A stretch of 64,000 nucleotides of DNA, taken from the NCBI GenBank assembly GCA_026018925.1, contig JAKSZU010000006.1, positions 131,481,592 to 131,545,591 on the forward strand. The letters run 5' to 3'. Under the pieces are notes generated by a model that saw nothing but the letters and a program-made list of their open reading frames with translations, had not been told where the DNA came from and searched no databases. This document shows positions 21,234-31,904 of the stretch, piece by piece. The DNA is from Tupaia tana. Its lineage: Eukaryota > Chordata > Mammalia > Scandentia > Tupaiidae. The translations under genes were made by a program, and so were the position numbers. The stretch's first letter is position 1. Every line of letters starts with the position of its first letter.

Positions 21234-21501
21234 ATAGGACCAGCAGTTGGTGTAATGGATATGTCGCTGGACTCCCATGTAGTCAACCACAGTTCAAGTC
21301 CCAGACCCGGTGGCTTAGACTCTCGCTGGGTGTGTGTGTGTGTGCATGCCCAAGATCCTGAGAGGAAAATGGAGGAGAAGGGATTGAAGCATGGCCATAC
21401 CTCCTGGGGGGTGATTTCTTGCTTTCTGTCTCTCTGTCACTCTCTGTCTTTCTGGTGAGTGCACACAGCCTCTAGCAAAAATCTCTCCAAACAAATAATA
21501 A
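21234..21501 (+). mobile_element. Long tRNA-SINE, plus strand
   Basis: Complete copy from AGGACCAGCAGTTGGTGTAATGG to CTCTCCAAACAAATAATAA. The near-duplication TTTCTATTCCA / TTTCTCTTCCA brackets it. The 82-codon frame here is SINE noise. Confidence 0.92.
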
Positions 21502-21666
21502 TTTCTCTTCCAGATATTTGGATAGATTCCATTCTTGACTATCTAATATTCACACAGATGGGAGTATACGTGAAAGGCACTTTGGTTGCCCTTTAACTGT
21601 GAATGTTTAAATCCACATGTTATAAAGAATAGGAGGTACCCAAGCCTTCTGGTATCAATGCAATTA

Positions 21667-21736
21667 TTGGGTGATTGGAAAAGTCATGACATATTTTTCT
21701 ATGCAAAAATGTATCATGACTTTTCCAGTGACCCAA
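21667..21736. mobile_element. 70-bp mariner-like hairpin MITE
   Basis: The ends TTGGGTGATTGGAAAAGTCATGA and, inverted, TTGGGTCACTGGAAAAGTCATGA differ at two positions over 23 bp, so most of the unit is one hairpin. TA occurs on both flanks (21665-21666, 21737-21738), as in TcMar target-site duplications. Non-coding; mobilised in trans if at all. Confidence 0.8.
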
Positions 21737-21739
21737 TAT

Positions 21740-22045
21740 TATAACTTAGCTTACAAATGTCAAATATTCAAAATAGTGACTTCTTTGTAGTGACAGTACA
21801 GTTCATTATAGGAGTTTTCGAAGCTGAAACCATTTCATATCTGACCAAACTAATATAGACAAGTAGCTGGCCCATACTCCTAAATGCCCATTTCTTCATG
21901 TCTACAAGATTTGATATATAAAGTGAAATCTACCAAAATACAACTTCACTTTTGCCTTTGATTCTCCATATTTCAGTGTGATTAAATATTTACATTGCCA
22001 GAGAAGGTATACGAGGTCTATGTTCTAGAGCAGAGAGTGAAGAAC
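21740..22045. other. No gene recognised
   Basis: Unique sequence before the HMGB1 pseudogene. Confidence 0.45.
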
Positions 22046-22049
22046 CTGT

Positions 22050-23425
22050 GTCTGTCTCCCGCTCTCTCAGCCATTGCAGTACAGTGAGCTCCACAGAGAG
22101 TAGGGCACTAGGGCAAGTGAGAGCCACACGATGCTCGGCCACTCTGCCTCACAGAGGAAAAATAACTAGACATGGGCAAAGGAGGTCCTAAGAAGCCAAG
22201 AGGCAAAATGTCATCATATGCATTCTTTGTGCAAACTGGCCAGGATGAACCCAACAAGAAGCACCTAGATGCTCCCATCAACATCTCAGCATCCTAAGAA
22301 GTTCTCAGAGAGGTGGAATAGCATGTCTGCTAGAGAGAAAGGAAAATTTTAAAATACAGCAAAGCTGAACAAGGCCCATTATGAAAGAAAAATGAAAACC
22401 TATATCCCTCCGAAAGGAAAAACAAAAAAGAAGTTCCAGAATCCCAATGTACCCAAGAGACCTTGTTCTGTTCTGAGTATCATCCCCAGATCAAAGAAGA
22501 CCATTCCAGCCTATTCATCAGTGATGTTGCAAAGAAACTGGGAGAGATGAGGAATAACACCACTGCAGATGACAAGCAGCATTATGAAAGAAGGCAGCTA
22601 AGCTGAAGGAAAAATACAAAAAGGATATTGCTGCATACCAAGTTAAGGAAAGCTTGATGCAGCAAAAATGGGAGTACCAAGGCTGACAAGAGAAAGAAGA
22701 AGGAAGATGAGGAAGATGAAAAGTTGAGGAAGAAGAATAGGAGGAAGATGAAGAACAAAATGATGTGATGAATAAGCTGGTCCTAGCACAGGTTTTTCCC
22801 CCTTGTATATAAAGCATTTAACCCCCTGTACACAACTCATTCCTTTTTTTTGGAGAGGTTTTTGCTATAGGGTGCATGTGCTCGTCAGACAGACGGAGAC
22901 AGAATGTGAGAAATCACCCCGCAGGGAGGATGGCCATGCTGCAATCCCTTCTCCTCCATTCTCCTCTTGGGGTCTTGGGCACGCACGCACACACACCCGG
23001 CGCACAACTCACTCCTTTTAAAGAAAAAAATAAATGGAAATTTAAGGCTGTGTAAGATTTGTTTTTAAACTGTGCCATGTCTTTTTTCATATAGTTGACA
23101 CTCTACCAAATTTGTCTTTAGACAGCCCGGTCCTGGTTGTATTTTTAATAGCCACTAACCTTGGCTGGTACAGTATGGAGGTCAAAAACTGACTTGGACA
23201 TTTAAAGCAGATTCTTGTTGGTGTGAAGCAGAAATTAGTTATATAATGGAGATGGTAGTTTTATTTTTTTCATCTTTATATTCATCTCTTATACAGATTA
23301 TATAAAATAATTGTTACTCTGATAACTGAATACCACTCTGTAATTGAAAAAAAAAAGGTCACAGCTTCTTTGTTGACATTCTGAATGCTTCTAAGTAAAC
23401 ACAACTTTATTTTATGTAAAAAAAG
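22050..23425 (+). pseudogene. HMGB1P: HMGB1 processed pseudogene
   Basis: This is an intronless copy of the mRNA for the nuclear DNA-bending protein HMGB1. It includes 5' UTR (CCATTGCAGTACAGTGAGCTCC), a start at 22172 reading [22 protein letters not shown], a HMG-box-A piece ending in [10 protein letters not shown], the start of box B (NPNVPKRP), a degenerate acidic Glu/Asp tail and a stop at 22773-22775. About 600 bp of 3' UTR follow, including GTCTTTAGACAGCCCGGTCCTGG and GAATACCACTCTGTAATTG. The coding part is about 604 bp against 648 bp in intact genes, with in-frame stops (for example after NISAS) and frameshifts, so no HMG protein can be made. A SINE sits in the 3' UTR. It is non-functional as protein; whether any RNA is made cannot be seen. 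The 3' end is estimated from where similarity fades. Confidence 0.93.
22848..23002 (-). mobile_element. 5'-truncated long tRNA-SINE in the pseudogene 3' UTR
   Basis: Runs from TGGAGAGGTTTTTGCTATAGGG to the CACACACCCGGCG word, so the tRNA head is missing. The 17-bp duplication CACAACTCATTCCTTTT (22831-22847) / CACAACTCACTCCTTTT (23003-23019) proves insertion after the pseudogene formed. Confidence 0.95.
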
Positions 23426-23429
23426 TTCA

Positions 23430-24925
23430 CAGCTATAGAATGATGCTAATGCATCATTGTACATAGATCCTTGACCAAAACACCCAGTCTTAACATTTCT
23501 TTATATGTTTAGCAAATAAAATAGATTGAAGGAAATTGTACTGATAAAAACTAGCATGCATCTAAAATGGCATTTAAGTTCTGTGGTAGTTAAAATAATG
23601 TGCTAATTTTCAGTTAAAAAAGAAAGCTTGCCAATTTGCTGACTTAGCCTAGAGCAAGGATCAGCATGTATGCTTCAGTGAGGTGTCCTTGATCCCTGAA
23701 ATAGGGTGCAAATATTCGTACTTGCATGCTTATGTTTATGGGAGTGAGCATGAGACTTTTATTATGTAGTCAAATGGGTCTATGTCTTTTACATGTCTAA
23801 GAAGCATTGTTGTCAAGTGATTTCAACCATCCAGTTCCCAAAGCTTCACAGTACAGGTAAGGGAGCCCACCTTTTAAAAGCATGTGCCTCAAAGACAGCA
23901 TTCAGGAAGTTAAATACTTTGTGTGTTCAGGTGTTCCCATTCAGGTCAGGGGTTAGTGGGCACATGCTAGAGCATTGTCTTTCCTTTCTACACTGCAACG
24001 AAATTGCCCACTTCTCTTTCTGTCTTTGCATGCTACTTGAATTTTGGAGGTTAAAACAAAATGACCCTAATTTATTAGGATTTCCTTTTTACCTTGAGAT
24101 CTATTAAAAACAATCAATAATTCAGAAATTATCTGATGGCTTGGATTGGGTAGCAACATAAAAGGAGGCTTATCATCCCAGTTTTTGTGACAGTAAGAAA
24201 CCATAAACTGGAATTATAATGTTTCACTGTGGTCATCATTTGAGTGATTCAGAACATTTGTAAAATATTTTTGACTTCTGAGATAAATGCATCTATTCGT
24301 GTTATGAAGCTCTTTACATTTTTTTTTCTGTTTAGGTGATTAGGGATTGTAAATTACTTAAAGCTACATTGATATGGGCATTGAGCTAGTCTTACAAAGT
24401 AAAATGGTTGAAAAATTTATGTTTGTGTATTTATTACAAAATGATTTCTTAAATTTTTTTATCATAATTTCTGACTTACATATAATCATTATACATCTTT
24501 GTAGACTATAGCACTGTTTTAAAAAGTATATATAGGATGTGTAATAAACAAATTGAGGATATAAACACACTACCTTCACCATGTAACATTACAATATGTT
24601 GTGCACATTCGAAATTCACTCATTAATTTGGTAGTATATATTAAATTGTCACTGATGTTCTTTACTATGAAATACAGTTCTAAAGAAAAACAAAGTAACT
24701 AGTAGTCAGACAACAAGAAATTTCATAAATCAATGAGGATAAATTTTTGAAAAACTGATAATCTTAACATAGCCAATGAAGAAATAATTTGTAATTTCCA
24801 TGTAGAGGATTGTGAGACATGAGAGTTTATAATCTAAAAAGACCTGTGGCATCAAAATGATAATTTCTAAAAACCGCCTATTAGTTTATCAGCTCACATT
24901 CAAGTGTTCTATAAACTATTTTATT
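23430..24925. other. No gene recognised; unique AT-rich sequence
   Basis: The longest frame (23793-24107, 104 codons) has no domain and no coding context. It could be further ancient 3' UTR-like or repeat sequence that I cannot identify. Confidence 0.45.
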
Positions 24926-24937
24926 AGATAGGAATAT

Positions 24938-25130
24938 ATTTTTTAACAATTATTTATTTTATTATATTTATTTATTCTTTTTTTCCTTTTACTTTGACCA
25001 GAGAGAGACAGAGGTTGAGAGTGAGAGAGAGAGGAAGTGAGAAAGCAAGCCACCAGATTCAGGACTTGAACCTTGGTCAGCCGTGTGGGAATGTCCAGTG
25101 CCTTAACCACCACGCCACCTGCTGGTCCCA
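24938..25130 (-). mobile_element. Short tRNA-SINE, minus strand, with target-site duplication
   Basis: A TTATTTATT tail, TTTGACCAGAGAGAGACAGAGG, a decayed B box and the head end CCACGCCACCTGCTGGTCCC. The duplication ATAGGAATAT lies at 24928-24937 and 25131-25140. Confidence 0.95.
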
Positions 25131-25144
25131 ATAGGAATATTTTT

Positions 25145-26069
25145 AATCCTATGTGGCTTAAACAGAAAGCAAATCTTTGAAACGTCTATGTATAAAAAAT
25201 AATGTCACAATTGAAAATATATAAATTAATCTAACTGCATGTGACCTTTTCTTAGATTAAACATTTCAGATTCTGGAATGACTTAAAATTCAACCTTTTT
25301 TTTAAAATGAGGTTTATTTGCTTTATGATTCATTTGCATTTCATACAGTGATTTGTATGATTTAGAAAAATGGTTAAATATTGGGTGAAATTTGCCACTG
25401 TTGTAAATGTTGAAATAATGTTTAAAAATTACTTACAGAAACTCATTCATGAAACAATCAATACAAAAAGCATATTAACTGATATTTTATTTCCTTAACA
25501 TATTGAGAAAAGGGCACTGTAAAAGAAGGAAGTGACTGAGGAGGATTGGAGTAAATTGTAAAGGCAGCTGCTAGCTTTAAGATTTTCGACTTTTATCATT
25601 GGAAAAAATATGAAGACTATGTCTTCTACCAACTGTCTAAAGCACCAACTTAAGTGTACATAAGTGCAATGAGTTTAACTTACTCTTGTATTTATTATGA
25701 TAACAAATTATTCAGAGTCACTTGAGTAATTCAGTCAAGCTTTATAATCTCTTCCAGGAATTGGGTTTTGTTTGAAGATAAATAATCAAATAAAGTTAAA
25801 GTAAGGAAAAAATTAGACTAATTTGCATCTTTTGTTTCTTTATCTGTCATTTGACTAATATGTTCCTTTGAAATTTTTAAAGTAAATTTGTATTGATTCA
25901 CTGATTTGGTGCACTGGGTTTCTAGTGTTTCTTAGAATTTGCTTTCATAACAGCCTTATGAAGCCCTTTTTAACCTGTTGCTAGTGGATCTATCACATCT
26001 CGGGTTGCTTATAATAGTAAAAGACCAAACCCTTCCATTATACCTTGATAAAAAATTTCCTTCTGATGA
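25145..26069. other. No gene recognised; AT-rich unique sequence
   Basis: No exon, repeat or RNA signature seen. Confidence 0.5.
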
Positions 26070-26560
26070 TTGCTTGTTTGCCTTATTTTAGTTTTTCCTA
26101 AATCTGCTAAAAACTTAATGAGTTTTCTATTGAAGGCTGCTATATGGGCCCTATTTTTAGTGAGGAGTTTAGACCATTTTGCTCTTCTCAAGGTAACCTT
26201 GGTGCTATCGTTACATTTGTTCATTATCATTTTTTATGCAGCAACTATCTCTATTGATTTGTCTGTGGCCTTTGATTCGATGAATCACAACATATTGCTA
26301 TCTGAATGTCCCTCAATTTGGCAAAGTTTAACTATAGTGGAATGGTTCTCAGGCTACATTAGTGACTAAACCCTAGTCATTTTGTTTAATGGTGTTGAAT
26401 CAAGGTGAAAAGGTTACATTTAAAGTTACCTCAGGAGCTAATTATGGGGCTTTTTACGTTTTCAGTTTTTATTAATGACCTGCCGACATCATCTAGTTCA
26501 TGAAATGCTCTGAATGTGGACGTGCTGATGAGCCGACCTCAGACCCAGCACAAGCTCAGG
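26070..26560 (+). pseudogene. Ancient reverse-transcriptase-like relic (non-L1)
   Basis: A plus-strand frame to 26369 includes IDLSVAFDSMNHNILLSE and then IVEWFSGYISD. In another frame further on, TFSVFINDLPTSSSS follows (about 26455-26505). These echo the FDLSAAFDTVDHxxLL, WFxSYLxDR and LGPLLFxxFINDLP blocks of CR1/L2/Rex-type non-LTR reverse transcriptases, in the right order and spacing. The catalytic F/YADD block and most of the protein are not seen, and frames are broken by a stop at about 26367 and a frameshift. It is unlike the L1 ORF2 at 47 kb. An L2 or CR1 ORF2 fragment is the simplest reading. Confidence 0.5.
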
Positions 26561-26564
26561 CAAG

Positions 26565-27390
26565 GAGGAAGGCATTGTGTGTTCAAATTAGAGAGTTTCT
26601 GAGTGATGTTCACAACACAGGCACAGCTTTTACCCCAAATATATAGGCTTACAATTTTTTTAAACTACACAAAGTAATTCTGGGTAATTTCATATCCACA
26701 TACACTATAAACAGAAAGAAGAGCACAACTAGTGCAAATAGATGATGGATTCCCTACCTAGGCCTTTATACACAATTCTAATCCCATATCAAATGCAATA
26801 TCATTTCAGTTGGTAAAAACTTAACATTTAGGAAGTATGTTATTTCCCACTAAAAAATTAAACAAAAATATTGCTTCTTTATACCCATCTCTCTGAATGT
26901 CAATTACGTTTCATTTTCTTAAATTTGGTAAATTATCAAGTGACTAAATAAATATTCTCCACAGAAACAAAGAATTTTTCTGAGTCTAACTTGTCAGTTA
27001 TAGTTTCGTGTTAATCCATGTGATAAAACATCAATAAAACCTGAATGCACACTGGGTGTACTCCATACCTTTTGAAATAACTTCTCAACTTCCAGAAATC
27101 TCCCTCACTGGGCCATGGTTATAGTAAAATAAGATTCCCAAAACTTCCTCTGAACCAAAGTAGAGGAGCTGATAGAAAGGGAAGAACAAACTGTGTTTGC
27201 ATGCGTGACTTTTGTGCCTGGGATTTCAGTATGCCTTGTTCAGGTGCAACCCCAGACCTTGGAGTCCAGGAATCTCTGCAGACACTCACAATAAACTTTC
27301 CTTGTCTGTTGAAGTTGTACATGTACTAATGACACAGAGGTGAGGGAGATGGATTCAGTACTCAAGGAACTTAGTTTTCAATGAGCTATT
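26565..27390. other. No gene recognised; unique sequence
   Basis: Nothing recognisable on either strand. Confidence 0.5.
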
Positions 27391-27394
27391 AAAG

Positions 27395-27645
27395 GACCAT
27401 ATTTTGAGCAAGGCTATTTGGTTTCAAATTCTGGCTCTGCCACTACCTGGCAGAGTAACGCTAGGCAAGTTGCTTTAGTTTTCTCAACACTGATGTGTAC
27501 AGGGATCATAATCATGTCACCCTCCTGGGGTTTTCCAGGGTTAAATTAGATAGTAAATTAAATTACATATGTAAGGGGCTTACAAAAGTGACCAAAATGA
27601 AAATGCTGAATAAATGGTTAACTATGATGATTATTAAAGACAACA
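27395..27645 (+). repeat. MIR, near full length, plus strand
   Basis: CAAATTCTGGCTCTGCCACTACCTGGCAG, GGCAAGTTGCTTTAGTTTTCTCA, ATCATAATCATGTCACCCTCCTGGGG and GCTGAATAAATGGTTAACTATGATGATTATTA cover the MIR core and 3' end in order. Confidence 0.85.
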
Positions 27646-27774
27646 TCCTACAATTAGTTAAGTGCTAGGGAAGTATAATATATAAAATATTCTAAGAGCA
27701 CAGAAAGAGTATCCATCAACTGCGACTTAAGGAAATGGTGATTGGGTTAGAGAGAGCCTCACAGTGGAGATGAC

Positions 27775-27995
27775 ATTTACAAAAAACAGTCACTATTCAC
27801 TGCATGATTATTATGTTACAAGCACTGTCTGAGCACCTTGAAGACTTTATTTCAGTCTGGCCTCACAACAATGAGTTGTAAAATGTCCCTTCTTTTACAG
27901 AAGACACTGAGGCTCAGCCTGAGTATTTTGCTCCAGGTTCCAGAAGGTGGTCAAGCCGGGATGCAGCCAGAAGCACTGCTAGATTCACACTTAGG
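27775..27995 (+). repeat. MIR, plus strand
   Basis: ATTATTATGTTACAAGCACTGTCTGAGCACCTTG, CTCACAACAATGAG, TTTTACAGAAGACACTGAGGCTCAG and CAAGCCGGGATGCAGCCAGAAG are MIR phrases in order. Confidence 0.8.
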
Positions 27996-28044
27996 TTTAA
28001 GCGTACTACTATGTGACATTTTCTTTTCTCTTGAGTTCACTTTT

Positions 28045-28317
28045 TTTTTTTTAAAGACATTTTTGCTATAGGGCATGTGCGCTAGCTGGACAGAATGAGA
28101 GAGATAGGGAGACAGATAGTGAGAAATCACCTTCCCCATTCTCTCCCACAGTGGGGATGGTCATGCTGCTATCCCTTCTCCTCCATTCTCCTCTCAGAAT
28201 TTTGGGCATCCTCTCACATTTGTCTGCTTTGATTTTCAAGCTGCTGGTCTGAGCCTTGAAACCACGATCAGCCATGTGAGAGTCGAGCAAATTAACCACT
28301 AAACCACCTGCTGGTCC
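28045..28317 (-). mobile_element. Long tRNA-SINE, minus strand
   Basis: Poly(T), ATTTTTGCTATAGGGCATGTGCGCTAGC, TTCTCCTCCATTCTCCTCTCAG and the head end AACCACCTGCTGGTCCC. A (C/T)ACTTTTT word on both sides may be the target-site duplication. Confidence 0.9.
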
Positions 28318-28329
28318 CTACTTTTTAAA

Positions 28330-28570
28330 CATTTAATTAATTTTAATCATATGAGAGGGCATGAGTATGGGACAGAGGAAGGGAGGAAGAGAGAAGCAGC
28401 CATGACAGGGGCTCATGGGTCTGTGATACCCTTTCCCTAATTCTCCAACCTAGCAGAATCTCAGCACATACACATGCTCCAGACCAGGTTGCAAGCCGAC
28501 CCAGGGCTCCAAATTTGTGGAACCATGTGGCTTCAGCACTATCGTTCTTTGCTAACAGTGCCTCACCAGG
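28330..28570 (-). mobile_element. Diverged SINE (family B-like), minus strand
   Basis: GAGAGAAGCAGCCATGACAGGGGCTCATGG, CTCCAGACCAGGTTGCAAGCC and GGAACCATGTGGCTTCAGC give a minus-strand SINE layout, strongly diverged; ends uncertain. Confidence 0.45.
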
Positions 28571-28602
28571 CTGAGAGCTGAATCATTTTTGAAAGATAAA
28601 TG

Positions 28603-28730
28603 AGGGGACTTCAAAACATTCATGGAAAATTGGAATTAAAGTATGAGTTTATTTTGGTGCAAATACATTTTGAAATCTTTGTATAGTTTTTTCATAATAT
28701 GCATTTTTCATGAACTTTTTGAGGACCCTT
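28603..28730. mobile_element. About 128-bp hairpin MITE (second family)
   Basis: The ends GGGGACTTCAAAACATTCATGGAAAA and TTTTTCATGAACTTTTTGAGGACCC are near-inverse repeats. Internally it carries AGTATGAGTTTATTTTGGTGC. Related units lie at 33212-33340 and 38627-38749. Confidence 0.6.
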
Positions 28731-28739
28731 CCTATGTGA

Positions 28740-29480
28740 GTTTGCTGGTTAAAGAAAGTGGCTAAGCAGAGGAGAATTTCAGGCAGAGGGACAAGTATGT
28801 GCAAAACTACAGATGTGTAAAAATATGTGAAAAGAGCTGGGGGACAACATGGTCCAGAGTCATTTGAGACATGCTAGAGTTTAGATTTGAGCTCCACATA
28901 TTGGAGGGTCACTGAAAGATTTTAAAGTCACTGCAAGAAGTCACATAATCATATTTGCATTTGAGAGGAGTACTCCAGTGGACAGTGGTTCTGGATGGAT
29001 TGGAGAGCCATGGAGGTGGGAAACCTTTGGGAAGAGGTTCCTTACATCAATCTGGGCAAGAAACGGTGAGCCCTTGAAGTTAAGAGGTGGCAATAGAATT
29101 GGTAACGACAGATTAGAAAGGCTCTTCAATAGTAGATTGAACCAGGCTGATAACCGATGGCATGTGTGAGAGGGAGGAGGCCAAAGCTGACTAGGGTCTC
29201 TAGCTCTGTGATAGGTAGTTGAAATGAATGGAAATGGTGACTACAAGGAGTCTGCTTAATTTCTTTCAAGGATTTGTTAGGTTAAGTCAGCAGTGATATA
29301 TAGCAAAATTTCTAAAGGAGATGTTGAGGCTATGAGGGGGCATTTTCAGAGGATATTTAAACTTGACAATACAAACTTCCATTGTCTGTAGGAGTAAAGG
29401 AGAAACTAAAGGTGCCAGCACCTTGGAAATTTTCCAATTGCCATTATAGGCTCTTAGAGGGTCAGTGGAAATGGCAAGTA
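28740..29480 (+). repeat. Probable ancient interspersed repeat, class not named
   Basis: TTTCAGGCAGAGGGACAAGTATGTGC, TCACTGAAAGATTTTAAAGTCACTG and AGTACTCCAGTGGACAGTGG resemble a common mammalian-wide repeat (the GGCAGAGGGAACAGC and TTTTAAGCAGGGGAGTGACATG type). I recognise the phrases, not a reliable family name. The region 39050-39365 looks like a later part of the same family. Confidence 0.4.
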
Positions 29481-29699
29481 TGCACAACTTTCAATTACAG
29501 TAAAAGCTCACTGATTTGGATTAATTGGGGTAAAGGGCAGTCTGACTAAATAAAAGTCTGATTTATAGAAAAAATTTAAATAAACTCAGTTTGATTACTT
29601 TTAAACATTTTAAGCCATTAATTATATTTTCTATTAAAAGGGATAAATTGCTAATGATGATTTGTAAATAATGTGCAAAAGACCTAATCTGAAGGACAA

Positions 29700-29790
29700 T
29701 TATATTTATTAATTTATTCATTCATTTAATAAATATTTAGTGCCCACCATATGCCAAGCAAGGCTGAGCATAAATGATGCTTCTCAGTAT
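29700..29790 (-). repeat. LINE-2 3' end, minus strand
   Basis: TTTATTCATTCATTTAATAAATATTTAGTGCCCACCATATGCCAAGCA is the complement of the L2 3' terminal GGCACATAGTAGGTGCTCAATAAAT type sequence. Confidence 0.7.
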
Positions 29791-29869
29791 CACATTGCTT
29801 TGTGTTTTGAAATAATTGTTTCCCTTCTTTTCTTAAAGGTTCAAATATTTTTAAAAAATTGATTAATTA

Positions 29870-30112
29870 ATTTTTTATTCATGGTAGAGTATGAATAGAT
29901 TATGTGCATGTGGGAGAGAGAGTGGGAAAGAGAAGCAACCTCCATAGGGCTTAGTCATGCTGTAATCCCCTTTCAGTCTTCTAGGCTGCCAGGATTCTGG
30001 GCATTGTATACACACCTGGTGTGTTTTCAGGACAACAGAACTGGAAACTCAAACCATGAGTGCCAGAACTGGAAACTCAAACCCCAGGTGTGCCATAGTA
30101 GCTAGGCCAGGC
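29870..30112 (-). mobile_element. Old long tRNA-SINE, minus strand, with internal duplication
   Basis: GAGAGAGAGTGGGAAAGAGAAGC, TAGTCATGCTGTAATCCCC and GTAGCTAGGCCAGGCCC fit a diverged copy. The word CAGAACTGGAAACTCAAACC occurs twice, 29 bp apart (30037-30085), inside the head. Confidence 0.7.
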
Positions 30113-30119
30113 CCAAATT

Positions 30120-30525
30120 TTTAAATCTTTAAAAGGCTTAGGTATCTGAAAATTTGGTCCTAGGATGAGTAAGCCTGACCTTGTTTTAGAGAAAGTAGAA
30201 AGTCCTGCATTAATGATCATGATTAGTGAGATGGGAATTTATGAAGCTTTTCCTACATTAGAGATGTCTATGGATCTCTGCTTCTATTCTTTCAACTCTT
30301 CCATCTAGCTTCCTACCATGGTTATAGTTTCAAAACGGTAAATCTGACCCTACTGGTTTTAGGTTTCATCTCATTTCATCTTGGATATTATTATAGGATA
30401 AGATTTAAAGCAAGTTCTTTGGCATGGGTTTCAAACCTGGTCACACATCCATCCTCATTTCTAGTTATGGAACTGACTCAAACTTTACACTTGCTTTACA
30501 TAAATGCTGCTCCCTGTTTTTGTAT
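30120..30525. other. No gene recognised
   Basis: Sequence without a recognisable exon or repeat boundary. Confidence 0.4.
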
Positions 30526-30529
30526 TCTT

Positions 30530-30776
30530 TTTAAATAAAAGTTTCTTTGTTTTTTTTCTTTCATGAGAAAGAGAGAGAGAATGAGAAAAAGAGAGAGACA
30601 GACGACTTCCTTAACAGGGTCCTTATGTTGTGATCCACTCAGTTTTAGCCAATCCTGGATCATGGGCACGTGTGTGCCCAGTGTGTTCAGGGGAGGTGGA
30701 AGTGGTCTCTGGACACTAACCTGAGTCCTTTCCATGAGGTCAATCTCATGCGTTTCCGTCATGCCTCCATCCAGCC
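30530..30776 (-). mobile_element. SINE family B, minus strand
   Basis: One of the best family-B copies: TTTCATGAGAAAGAGAGAG, CTTAACAGGGTCCTTATG, CAATCCTGGATCATGGGCACGTGTGTGCCCAGTG, GGTCTCTGGACACTAACCTGAGTCCTTTCCATG and CCTCCATCCAGCCC. Confidence 0.65.
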
Positions 30777-30777
30777 C

Positions 30778-31092
30778 TATCTATAATTTTGCATGTGCTG
30801 TTCCATCTGCCTAGAAACCCCTTCACATTTTGTCCTTGAATTTCATTCATCCTTCAAAATCTTGCTCAGGAGGTACTTTTTCTTTTCTTTTTTATCCTAA
30901 ACAGAAGGTCTCATTCCTTTACCTGTTTTACTTCCATGTATAGCTTGTATCACATAGACATTTGTTTGTTTAAATATTTCTTGCTTCCACTAGACTACAG
31001 ATACCTTGAACTCAAGGTCTCTATGTATTTGTCGCTATGGTATCAAGAACAGAAGCAGACATGATATAGACACTAATAAGTAATTACTGTAT
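30778..31092 (+). repeat. LINE-2 3' region, plus strand
   Basis: GCTGTTCCATCTGCCTAGAAACCCCTTC, TTTCATTCATCCTTCAAAATCTTGCTCAGGAGG and ACTAGACTACAGATACCTTGAACTCAAGG are classic L2 3' phrases in order. Confidence 0.85.
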
Positions 31093-31104
31093 TCTTCATG
31101 CTAA

Positions 31105-31235
31105 AATCCACCTCCAGCCTTAGCCAGCCTGGATCAAAACATATGCATGTATGTCCCCAGTGAGGCCCCAAGACCGCTGGCCTTTCCACGTGGATCCAGT
31201 TGTGTTATCCCTGCATCTCTGTCTGGTCTCTGAAC
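31105..31235 (-). mobile_element. SINE family B fragment, minus strand
   Basis: CCTTAGCCAGCCTGGATCAAAACATATG, GTGAGGCCCCAAGACC and CCTTTCCACGTGGATCCAGTTG match family B. Confidence 0.5.
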
Positions 31236-31360
31236 AGTGTTCTTAATTAGCATGAACACTAATTAATTTCTTGCTTTACCCTGTTTTCTTGCCCACTGAA
31301 CAATCAATCTGTTATCATAACAAAATACTGGTCATCATGGGAGAAACAGGGGTAGCTTTA

Positions 31361-31846
31361 AGATGGTTAATTTTAGCTGTCAACTTGACTAGGTTAAAGG
31401 ATATCCTGATAGCTGGTAAAACACACCCAGAAACATTATTTCTAAGTGTGTTTATAAGGCTGTTAACATTGAACAAGATTAGTATTTGAATCAAGAGACA
31501 GGTAAAGGAGATTCACCCTCTACATGTAGAAAGACACCATCTAATTTTCTACGGTCCTGTACAAAACAAACATGAGGAGGAAGGACAAATTTGCTCTCTC
31601 TTTTTGAGCTGGAACATCCATCTTGTCCTTCTTGCCTCTGACATCGGAACTCTAGGCTCTTGGGCCTTCAGAATACAGGGTTTACAGCAGTTGTCTTAAT
31701 TCTCAGGCCTTTAGGCTCAGGTGGAGTTAGACCATAAGCTCCATAAGTTCTCAGACTTTGAATTCATACTGAATTGTACCAGTGGCTCCCTGGGTTCACC
31801 AGCTTGCACATGATAGATTGTATGACTTCTTTGCCTCCATTATTTC

Positions 31847-31904
<58 letters not shown>

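Noticed and set aside
22518-22817. Minus-strand frames of 65-99 codons rich in Ser/Phe/Leu
   Set aside because: Antisense of the acidic tail and box B of the HMGB1 pseudogene.
23793-24107. 104-codon plus-strand frame
   Set aside because: No recognisable domain and no supporting features.
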